Shown: in pieces, positions 1-7,692 of the stretch
Numbering within the stretch: the stretch's first letter is position 1
Layout: the number at the start of each line of letters is the position of its first letter
Source: MGBC131033 sp910585655
Lineage (GTDB): Bacteria > Bacillota > Clostridia > Lachnospirales > Lachnospiraceae
Assembly: GCA_949502025.1 (NCBI GenBank)
Contig: CATBCG010000011.1
Location: 1-27,037, forward strand
Direction: 5' to 3'
DNA: 27,037 bases
The notes under the pieces: model-generated
The model's input: the letters and a program-made list of their open reading frames with translations, nothing else
Database searches by the model: none
What the model was told of the DNA's origin: nothing
Translations under genes and position numbers: made by a program

Positions 1-132
1 ACCAGAGCTTTGCCTAAAGCTTTCTTCAGATTCCACCTCACGATGGACACCCTTGCTCTTGGCTATACACTTCCCACTACCAGGGCGTGTTACGGACTTT
101 CACCGATTAGATTGCGCCCATACTGGGCGCAC
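1..132 (-). mobile_element. Group II intron, class IIC, 5' end (domain I), truncated by window edge
   Basis: Read on the minus strand, the intron begins GTGCGCCCAG at 132 and continues into a typical class IIC domain I, including GGTGAAAGTCC, AGCAAGGGTGTCC and GGAATCTGAAG. These follow the same order as in the Oceanobacillus iheyensis intron as I remember it. The 5' exon is a rho-independent terminator (134-167) and the insertion falls one base after its T-tract. That is the known target preference of class IIC introns. The reverse transcriptase and 3' half lie beyond base 1. Any reading frame here (for example 53-274 on the plus strand) is antisense to structured intron RNA and is not a gene. 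Confidence 0.88.
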
Positions 133-133
133 C

Positions 134-167
134 AAAAAAAGACCGCCTACCTTTTCGGTAAGCAGTC
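134..167 (-). terminator. Rho-independent terminator, target of the left intron
   Basis: Read on the minus strand, a 12-bp stem (AGACTGCTTACC against GGTAGGCGGTCT) with loop GAAAA is followed by seven T. The minus-strand RNA forms a full stem using G-U pairs, whereas the plus-strand RNA would have C-A mismatches, so it works leftward. It could end both the HipA-like mRNA (stop at 292) and the short transcript expected from the promoter at 201-228. Confidence 0.85.
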
Positions 168-190
168 TAACTGACAGTATAGCTCGAATA

Positions 191-211
191 TCCTGCCTTT
201 ATTATAACAAA
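191..211. repeat. 21-bp direct repeat, left copy flanking the HipA-like module
   Basis: Twenty of 21 bases match 1795-1815 in the same orientation; the shared core is ctttattataacaaa. The copies bracket the 80-aa gene and the HipA-like kinase. Both contain a minus-strand TATAAT. The pair may be a duplicated promoter or a scar of insertion. Confidence 0.6.
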
Positions 212-228
212 TCCCCTAAATTTAACAA
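201..228 (-). promoter_or_regulatory. Sigma-A-type promoter for a short leftward transcript
   Basis: On the minus strand, TTGTTA (223-228) and TATAAT (201-206) are separated by 16 bp. Transcription would start near 194 and meet the terminator at 167-134, giving an RNA of about 60 nt with no credible reading frame. The unit may be a small or antisense RNA, or the remnant of a locus cut by the intron. The -10 box lies inside the 21-bp repeat found again at 1795-1815. Confidence 0.55.
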
Positions 229-291
229 CTATTTTTTTGTTCACAAAAACTCCGTTCTTTCTTCTTTGACATAATTCTGATCCTGGCTGCA

Positions 292-1512
292 TTAAAATTT
301 CCCTAACCTTACTTTATGGTCTTTCAAATAAGGATAAGAATATATTTTCGCTCCCTGCTGGAACTCTTGTAATAACTCTATCTTCTTTTGATATGCTTTC
401 GCCAGCTTTGTTGCTATCTCGTCCGTACTGGATGGATCGATTTTAAATAACGTATAAACTTCTTCTGGCTTCGGAAGCTTTCCTATCTCTACTAACCTTG
501 GGTTCGTCACATACTTCAGTAATTCTACTTCATATTCTTTAAAAGAAGTTACTTTTATATTCAGAAGTCTATAGTCTGTTTTTATATGATTTGTGTGATA
601 AAACATACCGTTTCCTGTATCAAAAATAGGTGCTGGTTTTTTTAGCTGAAATGTTTTGCTGTCACGAAGCACACCGAAATTATGAAAATGCCGGTCTGTA
701 TTTGTCAACAAAAAATCAGTTAATATCTGATATTCCATAAAATCTCTCATATATTGTGCATCTATCCCATGACATGCACAATAATCAAGATATGCTTCAT
801 AATAATTGCTGTCATTTGGCTTTTTTATACTATTTATGATATCAATAGCCGGTATAAATTCTGTATTGATATCTGTAAAATTAGGGCATTCGCATCCGAT
901 TACTTCCTGCCCCTTATCCTCTATTTTTATTAACGTATAACAGGCATAGGGAAAACTTCCCTGTCTTTTATGGATTTCCGTAGCCAGTACCTCGCATAAG
1001 CTCTGCCTGCAAGTGTTGTTATAATTACCTTTTATCAGTTTTCTGGTTCCGTTATGGTCTATCACCCACTTTTTTTTAAGATCTCCCTTTAAAGAGGCGC
1101 TAGGCACAAAACGTATGGTCCCTGCTTTGCTCCTTGCATCCTCCTTCAAATCCAATGTATATCTGTTTTTAAAATCATTTTCATATAAATTCACGCTTTT
1201 CCAGGAGTAATGGCTGCCTTTAGGGCAGATCCAGTAATGGTCTGTAAGAGACAACCCTAAATTGTCTATCATATAGTCTACCGTACTCTTTTTGCCCATC
1301 CCTATCAGCTCGCTTGTTATTCCCTGCCTTGTTACAGGTATTCCCCGGCTCATAATCCAATCTGCTACTTTATCTTCCATAGATTTTGAGGATAGCTTCA
1401 TCATAGGAAGCCTGTCCTTTTGCTTATCATTGAGAACCACTGACTCTATCCTGTGGTTTTCATATTTAAAAACAGCCAATTTCTCCTCTTCGTGCATGAA
1501 AAAAAATACCAT
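292..1512 (-). CDS. HipA/CtkA-like serine/threonine kinase-fold protein
   Basis: This 406-aa protein has the hallmarks of the HipA-like kinase fold. A Lys in KLIKG (K161) probably binds ATP. The catalytic loop is TNTDRHFHNFG (D273, N278) and the metal-binding motif is IFDTGN (D298). Residues 45-115, containing DHYWICP, resemble the N-terminal region of clostridial proteins annotated as HipA-domain or CtkA-like. Family members phosphorylate proteins and often act as toxins, but the target here is unknown. The start is ATG 1512, preceded by AGAGGTGGGGGA. It begins 13 bp after the stop of an 80-aa gene, so the two are probably cotranscribed and may form a toxin/partner pair (inference). The gene is clearly more AT-rich than the ABC genes to its right, which suggests transfer. 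Confidence 0.75.
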   Translation of the reverse strand: MVFFFMHEEEKLAVFKYENHRIESVVLNDKQKDRLPMMKLSSKSMEDKVADWIMSRGIPVTRQGITSELIGMGKKSTVDYMIDNLGLSLTDHYWICPKGSHYSWKSVNLYENDFKNRYTLDLKEDARSKAGTIRFVPSASLKGDLKKKWVIDHNGTRKLIKGNYNNTCRQSLCEVLATEIHKRQGSFPYACYTLIKIEDKGQEVIGCECPNFTDINTEFIPAIDIINSIKKPNDSNYYEAYLDYCACHGIDAQYMRDFMEYQILTDFLLTNTDRHFHNFGVLRDSKTFQLKKPAPIFDTGNGMFYHTNHIKTDYRLLNIKVTSFKEYEVELLKYVTNPRLVEIGKLPKPEEVYTLFKIDPSSTDEIATKLAKAYQKKIELLQEFQQGAKIYSYPYLKDHKVRLGKF

Positions 1513-1525
1513 TCCCCCACCTCTT

Positions 1526-1768
1526 TTAGAAAAATTCCTCTGCTATCGCCTTTAATTTTGCATCTGCTTTTTTCTTTTTTATATAGCTCTCTGCTTCTAT
1601 CTTCAATATCCCAAGCTGCGCCCATTCTTCCTCCTTTATATCGTCCCATAAATCCTCTATCATGCAAATAACCTTATTTCCCAAAGATATTTTCAGTGTT
1701 TGGTTGTTACTTAGCAAAAGCAGCTTTGCTTCTTTTCCCTCTATCATACTATTTTTTATTACCTTCAT
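1526..1768 (-). CDS. Small hypothetical protein, candidate partner or antitoxin of the HipA-like kinase
   Basis: I do not recognise this 80-aa protein. The first 40 residues look like short beta strands (KLLLLSNN, LKISLGNK). The C-terminal half is charged and helical, rich in Lys, Glu and Ala, and ends KAIAEEFF. It has no Cys, no signal peptide and no HTH that I can identify. AGGTGG sits just upstream of ATG 1768. The stop is 13 bp before the kinase start, which supports coexpression. In classical HipBA the upstream gene encodes an HTH antitoxin; this protein does not look like HipB, so an antitoxin role is inferred from position only. Confidence 0.65.
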   Translation of the reverse strand: MKVIKNSMIEGKEAKLLLLSNNQTLKISLGNKVICMIEDLWDDIKEEEWAQLGILKIEAESYIKKKKADAKLKAIAEEFF

Positions 1769-1794
1769 TGTCCCACCTGCCCTTTTCCCTTTCG

Positions 1795-1815
1795 TCCTGT
1801 CTTTATTATAACAAA
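1795..1815. repeat. 21-bp direct repeat, right copy; contains the -10 box of the HipA-like operon
   Basis: This copy matches 191-211 at 20 of 21 positions. On the minus strand it supplies TATAAT (1805-1810) about 40 bp before the 80-aa gene start, but no good -35 box stands at 16-18 bp, because TTGTCA is 20 bp away. It lies 12 bp beyond the stop of the APH-like gene. I see no terminator between them, so read-through from the exporter operon is possible. Confidence 0.55.
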
Positions 1816-1827
1816 CATGACGCCCCC

Positions 1828-2853
1828 TTATGACAACTCTTCCAATCGTTTATCTATATTCCGACTGCAATACCCTTGTATCATCCTCCGATACCCTTCC
1901 TCATACCGATAGGCTTCTATTGCCATAATCATATTCAGATACAGCGAATACAGCTTCATGCGTTCCCTGTCATGTTCTGTCACCTGAAATTTTTCCTCTA
2001 CGATCCGATACCCTTCTATAAATTGCGTTTCCTCACCGATATCCGTATACAAATTAACCGCCGCAATAAAATCAGCAAACGGATCTCCAAAAAAAGCCCG
2101 CTCAAAATCAATGATCGCACTGATGTACCAGTTTCCGTCCTTTTTATCCAATAAAACATTTCCTGCCCACAAATCAAAATCTACTAACTTTGGCGTTCTG
2201 ATTTCGTTTAATAATTCCTTTCTCTTTAAAACCGCACTCCTGATTTCCTCATAAGGAAGAGGAACCTTTCTCACACGACCATCCTCTATCATATCCTGAA
2301 TCATAGAAGAAAACGCCTCTGCCCAGGTAGCAAAGCCGCATTTGTCCTCTTTATAATAGCCAAATGCCCTCCCGTCTACCGAATGGAGTATCGCCTGATA
2401 GTTTCCCAATTCCCGCATCAGACCCTCTTTCTCCTCCTCCGTCAGCTCCTCCTTTACGGATTCCCAGGATACTCCTGGCACCGAAGTCATAAAAAAGTAG
2501 TCTGCTTCCAACAAGGTATGGGAAAAATCATACCCCAATACTTCTGGGGTCGGAATCTTTTTACCCCTTAAAAGCTGGTAAACGAAAACCTCCGACCGCA
2601 TAATCTCCCGCTCATAAGTCAGAATTTCCTTTTCCGGAAAATAAGATACCTTTAAAATAACTTCCTGAACCGGCTCCCTTTCCTCTCCTGGAACGGAAGA
2701 CGGCACAAAGGGACGCTCTAATGTAATATGATAAATGGTGTTCATATGTCCCTCTCCAAATTCTCTGTAATCTTTCAAACCACACCCAAACTGCTCTAAA
2801 ACCAGCCGCTGCAGTTCTTCTTTTGTCAGTTTTGTCTTCGTTGTGCTTTCCAT
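1828..2853 (-). CDS. APH/choline-kinase-family phosphotransferase
   Basis: This 341-aa protein has the aminoglycoside phosphotransferase fold. A glycine-containing N-lobe starts near residue 30 (REFGEGHMNTIYH). The N-lobe Lys is K68 in ILKVS. The catalytic loop is DFDLWAGN (D227, N232) and the metal-binding motif is IIDFE (D249). The His of the usual HxDxxxxN motif is Asp here (D225). The family phosphorylates small hydroxyl compounds such as antibiotics, choline, sugars or homoserine, and the sequence does not tell which. Start ATG 2853 follows GGGAGG by 6 nt. The gene begins 67 bp after the ABC exporter stop on the same strand, so it may be the third gene of that operon. A resistance role together with the exporter is tempting but unproven. 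Confidence 0.75.
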   Translation of the reverse strand: MESTTKTKLTKEELQRLVLEQFGCGLKDYREFGEGHMNTIYHITLERPFVPSSVPGEEREPVQEVILKVSYFPEKEILTYEREIMRSEVFVYQLLRGKKIPTPEVLGYDFSHTLLEADYFFMTSVPGVSWESVKEELTEEEKEGLMRELGNYQAILHSVDGRAFGYYKEDKCGFATWAEAFSSMIQDMIEDGRVRKVPLPYEEIRSAVLKRKELLNEIRTPKLVDFDLWAGNVLLDKKDGNWYISAIIDFERAFFGDPFADFIAAVNLYTDIGEETQFIEGYRIVEEKFQVTEHDRERMKLYSLYLNMIMAIEAYRYEEGYRRMIQGYCSRNIDKRLEELS

Positions 2854-2920
2854 GCACTGCCTCCCTTCTCACCAGCAAGTCTCATTTCGTCCATACCGCG
2901 GCAAGCTTCTTTCCCTTCCT

Positions 2921-4744
2921 TTATTCAAACTGCGACATATACAACTGATGATAAAATCCGCCTTGTTCCATCAGCTCACTATGGTTGCCCTGTTCGATCA
3001 CGTCCCCGTCCCGCACGACCAGAATCGTATCCGCGTCTACAATCGTAGAAAGTCTGTGAGCAATGACAAAACAGGTCTTATCCTTCATCAGCTCCCGCAT
3101 CGCTTCCCGGATGTGTACCTCTGTCCGGGTATCTACATTAGACGTCGCCTCGTCTAAAATCAGCATCCTGGCGTCTAAGAGCATCGCCCTGGCAATCGTT
3201 AAAAGCTGCTTCTGTCCTTTGGAGAGATTTGTACCGTCCTCGCTCAGCACCGTATCATAGCCCTGCGGCAGCCTGCTGATATAGGAATGGATTCTGGCGG
3301 CTTTTGCCGCCGCCTCTACTTCCTCGCGGGTAGCGTTTTCCTTGCCATAGGCAATGTTGTCAAAAATCGTCCCTTCAAATACCCAAGTATCCTGCAGCAC
3401 CATCGCATACGCTTTTCGCAGACTTTTCCGTTTGATCTTGGAAACATCCAAACCGTCTATCGTAATCCTGCCGGAATTGATATCGTAAAACCGCATCAGC
3501 AGATTGATAATCGTCGTTTTTCCGGCTCCGGTCGGTCCTACAATTGCCACCAGTTTGCCAGGCTCGGCTTTCAGATTCAAATCGTGCAGAATCGTCCGAT
3601 CCGGGCTGTAACCGAAATTCACATGTTTCATAATAACTTCGCCCCGGATATGATCCGGCAGATCCACAGCATCGCGGGCATCCTCCGGCTCGGCTTCCTC
3701 ATCTAATACCTTTAACACACGCTCTGCCGCTGCCATTGCCGACTGCAGCTCGCTCGCCAGGTTGGCCAGCTCATTGATCGGTCCGGAAAACTTCCTGGAA
3801 TACAAGACGAACGAGGAGATACTTCCTAATGTCAGCGTATTAAATAAATACAGTACCGCGCCAAAGGCTGTGATCAAAGCCAGAGACAGGTTATTGATAA
3901 AATTCACAGTCGGACCAACCATACTGCTCACAAACTCCGCCTGATAAAAAGCGTCTACCGCCTCTTCGTTCGTCTGGTCAAAATGGGCAATGTTCACATC
4001 TTCCCTGGCATATGCCTTTAACGTCTTTTGCCCGGATACCATTTCCTCTACGAAACCGTTTAGACGCCCCAGGTTGGCAGAACGTCTTCTGGAGAGCGGA
4101 CGAATCCGACCGGACATATATTTCGTATAAAAAATCGACAACGGAATCGTAAACAGCATCACGATTAACAACGGCGGTGAGATCAGCAGCATCATAATAA
4201 AAGAACCTGTCACCGTAATTGCGCTGGCGCAAATCTGAATCAAGTCATTTGCCAACGACGTGCTGACCGTATCAATATCATAAGAAATCCGGCTCAAAAT
4301 ATCCCCGGTCTGGTGAACGTCAAAATAACCGACCGGCAGGGACTGCAGCTTATAAAAAACATCCTGCCGCATCTTTTTTACAACCTTTTGACTGATACGC
4401 AGCATTAAAATAGCCAACGCATAACTTAGAAGGGAAGAAACCGCATAAAATACCAGCATCAGCCAGACATAATGCCAGACGCCATCCAAATCGACTTTTC
4501 CCTTTCCCAGCTCAATCAAATCCACCGCATATCCGGAAAGCATCGGACCGACTAAAGCCAGAGAATTACCGGCAATCGTCAACGCCAGTGCCAACAGCAA
4601 CAGCCATTTATAATGAAGCAAATAGGCGCCGAGTCGTTTTAATACATATCCGGTGTCCTTTGGCTTTTCCTTAGTCTTCATCATCCGACCTCCTGCGCCC
4701 GGGCTTCCGATTCCGCCCGGGCGACCTCCGTTAGGTCCTGCCAT
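2921..4744 (-). CDS. ABC exporter half-transporter, subunit B (catalytic Walker B Glu)
   Basis: This 607-aa type IV ABC exporter has six membrane helices in the N-terminal half and a nucleotide-binding domain in the last 250 residues. Visible motifs are Walker A GPTGAGKTT, signature LSKGQ, Walker B MLILDEATS and the H-loop in FVIAHRLST. The catalytic Glu and His are intact, but the signature has Lys instead of the usual Gly. This is the pattern of the catalytic partner in heterodimeric exporters such as TM288. The N-terminus is Gly/Pro-rich (MAGPNGGRPGG), as is common in clostridial pairs. I chose ATG 4744 rather than an upstream GTG at 4753 because GGGAGG lies 8 nt before the ATG. The start overlaps the end of the upstream subunit by 14 bp, implying translational coupling. 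Confidence 0.9.
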   Translation of the reverse strand: MAGPNGGRPGGIGSPGAGGRMMKTKEKPKDTGYVLKRLGAYLLHYKWLLLLALALTIAGNSLALVGPMLSGYAVDLIELGKGKVDLDGVWHYVWLMLVFYAVSSLLSYALAILMLRISQKVVKKMRQDVFYKLQSLPVGYFDVHQTGDILSRISYDIDTVSTSLANDLIQICASAITVTGSFIMMLLISPPLLIVMLFTIPLSIFYTKYMSGRIRPLSRRRSANLGRLNGFVEEMVSGQKTLKAYAREDVNIAHFDQTNEEAVDAFYQAEFVSSMVGPTVNFINNLSLALITAFGAVLYLFNTLTLGSISSFVLYSRKFSGPINELANLASELQSAMAAAERVLKVLDEEAEPEDARDAVDLPDHIRGEVIMKHVNFGYSPDRTILHDLNLKAEPGKLVAIVGPTGAGKTTIINLLMRFYDINSGRITIDGLDVSKIKRKSLRKAYAMVLQDTWVFEGTIFDNIAYGKENATREEVEAAAKAARIHSYISRLPQGYDTVLSEDGTNLSKGQKQLLTIARAMLLDARMLILDEATSNVDTRTEVHIREAMRELMKDKTCFVIAHRLSTIVDADTILVVRDGDVIEQGNHSELMEQGGFYHQLYMSQFE

Positions 4745-6605
4745 AGTCGCCACCTCCCATCTGCGAACGGTAAATTTCCTGGTATGTCGAGCAGCCTGCC
4801 ATCAATTCTTCATGACTGCCATAACCGACGCACTGTCCGTCCTCCATTACCAAAATATGATCCAGACTCCGTACCGAGCTGATTCGCTGCGCTATCATAA
4901 TCGCCGTTGTTCCACTCAAATGATCCCGCAGCGCTATCCGCAAATTGGCATCCGTCTTATAATCCAACGCACTGGAGGAATCGTCTAAAATCAGAATTTC
5001 CGGTTTCCCTGCCAAAGCTCTTGCTATCAGAACACGCTGCTTCTGCCCCCCGGAAAGGTTCGCTCCTTTTGAAGCAGCAAGATGAGAAAGCCCCCGCGCC
5101 AGTTCTTCCGAAGCCTGCCCGGAAATCCCGGAATCCACGGTAGCCAATTCCGCACTAATGGCAGCCTCCTCTGATAATTCGCCTAATGCTGCTCCGATTT
5201 CCCGTAAAAACTCCGCAGCTTGAGCATCCTCAGCCGCCGCACAAAGCTGTTCCTCCGGGATATCCCGCCAGAAATTGATATTTTCCCGTATCGTATCGGC
5301 AAATAAAATATCATTCTGGAAGACAACGCCGAACTGTTCCCGCAGCTCCTTTAAACTCATACTCCTCACGTCTTGTCCATGGATACGAACGGCGCCCTCG
5401 TCCACATCATAAAAACGCATCAGCAGATTGATTAACGTTGTTTTACCGCTTCCGGTAGAACCGATGATTCCCAGACTTTCTCCCTGTTTTAGCCGGAACG
5501 AAATATCGTCGATGTTTTGGCGTATCTCTTCCCCGTTTGAAACAGACCTTGAGGCAGCGCCTCCTCTGCCTGTGGCACCGGCTCCGTAATAAGCAAATTT
5601 CACATGGTCGAATTCAATATGACAGCCGTTCGCCACGCTCTCTACCGGCGTTGGCATCAGCTCCGCCGGAGCCTCTAACACTTCGCTGATACGATTGGCA
5701 GAAGCCGTCGCTTTAGAAAGCATGACAAAAATACGGTTAATCGACATCATGGCATTTAAAATCATGGTAAAATAGGACAAAAAGGCGACGATTTTTCCTA
5801 CGTCCATCCGCCCTTCGTTGACACGGTAAGCCCCGACAACGATCACCAGCGTCAGACCGATATTCAAAATCAGGTTCATAATCGGATTGATCGCCGACAT
5901 TGTTGAACTTGCTTTTACCTCTCGCGACGAGGTTTCTTCATTGATTTTATCAAAACGGCGTTTTTCTCCTTCGCCCTTGGAGAGTGCCTTGATCACCCGT
6001 ACTCCTGTGACATTTTCCCGTACGACCTGTACCATCTGATCGACAGCCTGCTGCACCCTGGTATACATCGGAATCCCCTTGCTGGAAATAAACCATACCA
6101 ATACCGCAATAAAAGGCAGCGTAGCAATCAGCACCAGCGTCAGCACGACGTCAAGCGTAAAGGTAATCGCAATCCCACCCAGCAAAATCATCGGCGCGCG
6201 TACTCCGATACGCTGAATCATTCCTACTGCATGATGAATGTTGTAGGTATCCGAGGTCATTCGGGATACAAGCGACGGAATCGTAAACTGATCCACCTGC
6301 CGCCCGGACAAACTCATAATCTTTTCATACAAATCATGACGAACTGCCCGCGTCACATCCCGTGCCACACTGGAAGCCATCCGGTTTGCCTGTACGTTCA
6401 GCGCCCGCGTTACCACTGCCAAAACCAGCATGACCACGCCCCAGACTGCTACCAAAGACAGGCTTTTTTTCGGAATAACATCGTCGATCATAAACGCCAG
6501 CACCCAGGGAAGCCCCAGATCCGTCAGCGTCCCCAGCACTTTAATCGCCAGCCCGCCCAACATTCTTGGCAAATACACAACTACATATCTTAGAATCCTT
6601 TTCAA
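4731..6605 (-). CDS. ABC exporter half-transporter, subunit A (degenerate ATPase site)
   Basis: Membrane domain followed by an ABC ATPase. Walker A is GSTGSGKTT, the Q-loop is VVFQNDILF and the signature is LSGGQKQR. Walker B ends in LILDDSSS, with Asp replacing the catalytic Glu. The H-loop reads MIAQRISS, with Gln replacing His. These two changes define the non-hydrolysing site of heterodimeric exporters, here completed by the LSKGQ signature of the partner. There is extra sequence of roughly 30 residues before the signature (rich in Glu/Ala) and a Gly/Ser-rich stretch just after the start of the ATPase domain. The open frame extends up to GTG 6698, but that codon overlaps the -10 box. TTG 6605, preceded by GGGAGAAGGG, is the likely start and gives 624 aa. 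The substrate is unknown (drug, peptide or lipid). Confidence 0.87.
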   Translation of the reverse strand: MKRILRYVVVYLPRMLGGLAIKVLGTLTDLGLPWVLAFMIDDVIPKKSLSLVAVWGVVMLVLAVVTRALNVQANRMASSVARDVTRAVRHDLYEKIMSLSGRQVDQFTIPSLVSRMTSDTYNIHHAVGMIQRIGVRAPMILLGGIAITFTLDVVLTLVLIATLPFIAVLVWFISSKGIPMYTRVQQAVDQMVQVVRENVTGVRVIKALSKGEGEKRRFDKINEETSSREVKASSTMSAINPIMNLILNIGLTLVIVVGAYRVNEGRMDVGKIVAFLSYFTMILNAMMSINRIFVMLSKATASANRISEVLEAPAELMPTPVESVANGCHIEFDHVKFAYYGAGATGRGGAASRSVSNGEEIRQNIDDISFRLKQGESLGIIGSTGSGKTTLINLLMRFYDVDEGAVRIHGQDVRSMSLKELREQFGVVFQNDILFADTIRENINFWRDIPEEQLCAAAEDAQAAEFLREIGAALGELSEEAAISAELATVDSGISGQASEELARGLSHLAASKGANLSGGQKQRVLIARALAGKPEILILDDSSSALDYKTDANLRIALRDHLSGTTAIMIAQRISSVRSLDHILVMEDGQCVGYGSHEELMAGCSTYQEIYRSQMGGGDYGRT

Positions 6606-6660
6606 AACGTTCCCTTCTCCCTCTCTTTCCGGGACATCCTCTTTCGTCCCTTCGCTAAAT

Positions 6661-6691
6661 ACTTTCCATCGAAACTGTTTCCTTGGAAAGT
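6661..6691. promoter_or_regulatory. Dyad symmetry (candidate operator) over the ABC exporter promoter
   Basis: Two nested inverted arms form a near-perfect 31-bp palindrome: outer ACTTTCC/GGAAAGT (6661-6667, 6685-6691) and inner GAAAC/GTTTC (6671-6675, 6677-6681). It overlaps the minus-strand -10 box (6689-6694) and the predicted start point near 6682. That is the position expected for a repressor site, for example of TetR or MarR type (inference). No such regulator is encoded next to it. Confidence 0.6.
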
Positions 6692-6717
6692 ATATCACAG
6701 GATAGAAATACCGTCAA
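6689..6717 (-). promoter_or_regulatory. Sigma-A promoter of the ABC exporter operon
   Basis: On the minus strand, TTGACG (6712-6717) and TATACT (6689-6694) are 17 bp apart. This gives a leader of about 75 nt before the TTG start at 6605. It shares the short intergenic region with the divergent promoter of the SGNH gene. Confidence 0.75.
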
Positions 6718-6741
6718 GTTATCCCATGAACATTTTTCTTC

Positions 6742-6770
6742 TTGTATCCTCATGAAAAACGTGTTATGCT
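6742..6770 (+). promoter_or_regulatory. Sigma-A promoter of the SGNH hydrolase gene
   Basis: TTGTAT (6742-6747) and TATGCT (6765-6770) are separated by 17 bp. The expected start point near 6777 leaves a leader of only about 10 nt before ATG 6788, which just holds the weak ribosome site GGTGA. Confidence 0.6.
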
Positions 6771-6787
6771 TAATCTGGTGATTTTTT

Positions 6788-7639
6788 ATGAAACGAACGA
6801 CCATGACCGTATTATTGCTGTTTAGCTGCGGCTGCCTGGTATTGGTCTCCGGCTTCCTTTTATTCCGCGCTTCCGTCCTTTCCGGACGACTGCCGGATAC
6901 CTTAAATCTGTTCCAGAATCAACCTGGCTTATCTTCGGAGGAGGAGCTTGCCGAGGACTCATCGACCCAGATTCCTTTAGACGCCGCTGCCTATCCGGGT
7001 GTCGTGGCGTTTAACCGGACCGATCCAACCGCACTTTATTCCTTATACGATTTTTTATATATCGGCGATTCCTTTATCAAACGGCTGGAAGACAGCGGCA
7101 TTCTGCATGAAAGCAGCACTGTCCTGGCAAAATCCGGTTCCTCTCCCAAAGACTGGTACGTACAAGAGGACAACGAGCGCTATGTAGATTTTCTCTCTCA
7201 GTTGAAAGCTATGGAAGGGACGCCCTTTCGGGGGATTATTTTAAATTATGGAATCAACAACATCAAATCCGATAAAAATATCTCTTATATGAAACAGTTG
7301 ATCGAAGATATACGAACCGTATTCCCGGAGGTTCCGCTGTTTGTCATGAAACTGATGCCGGTTGCGGAGCAGTTTGTCATTATACGAAAAGAACAAATCG
7401 CCTGGACAAGCGAGCAGGTCAACCACGGCGAACAAAATTGCGTAGACACCTTTAACCAGGAACTCGAACGCTTTTGCCGCACCCAGAAAAATACTCGTTT
7501 TATAGATGCTACTACGGATTTCATCAACGAAAACGGCGACCTCAAAACCGAATATGCTGACGAACGCGGCTTACATATTGCAGAGCCTTATATAGAAATC
7601 TGGTGCCGCAACATTTTCCAGGCGGTAACGGCGCACTAA
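6788..7639 (+). CDS. Membrane-anchored SGNH/GDSL-like hydrolase
   Basis: This 283-aa protein has one N-terminal hydrophobic segment (about residues 6-27) after a short basic start, so it is probably a signal anchor with an extracellular catalytic domain. After an acidic linker (about 48-62) come SGNH blocks: block I YIGDSF (Ser95), block III NYGINN (Asn157) and a C-terminal DERGLH (Asp258, His263). These would form the Ser-Asp-His triad of an esterase or acylhydrolase. Related clostridial proteins probably act on acetyl or acyl groups of cell-surface polymers, but the substrate is not visible here. It is followed after 53 bp by the reductase-S1 fusion gene without an obvious terminator, so the two may be cotranscribed. 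Confidence 0.75.
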   Translation: MKRTTMTVLLLFSCGCLVLVSGFLLFRASVLSGRLPDTLNLFQNQPGLSSEEELAEDSSTQIPLDAAAYPGVVAFNRTDPTALYSLYDFLYIGDSFIKRLEDSGILHESSTVLAKSGSSPKDWYVQEDNERYVDFLSQLKAMEGTPFRGIILNYGINNIKSDKNISYMKQLIEDIRTVFPEVPLFVMKLMPVAEQFVIIRKEQIAWTSEQVNHGEQNCVDTFNQELERFCRTQKNTRFIDATTDFINENGDLKTEYADERGLHIAEPYIEIWCRNIFQAVTAH

Positions 7640-7692
7640 AATCTTACACCGCACTCTATATCATTTCAACTATATAAAAGGAGGATATCACA

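Noticed and set aside
53..274. 73-codon plus-strand frame at the left edge
   Set aside because: It is antisense to the conserved class IIC intron domain I and then crosses the terminator and promoter; no ribosome site and no protein-like features.
1452..1671. Overlapping small frames on both strands around the start of the HipA-like kinase gene and the 3' half of the 80-aa gene
   Set aside because: They lack ribosome sites. The frames at 1512 and 1768 have good ones and protein-like composition.
6606..6698. N-terminal 31-residue extension of ABC subunit A from GTG
   Set aside because: The GTG overlaps the -10 box of a good promoter, so it would not be in the mRNA. TTG 6605 has a ribosome site and fits family length.
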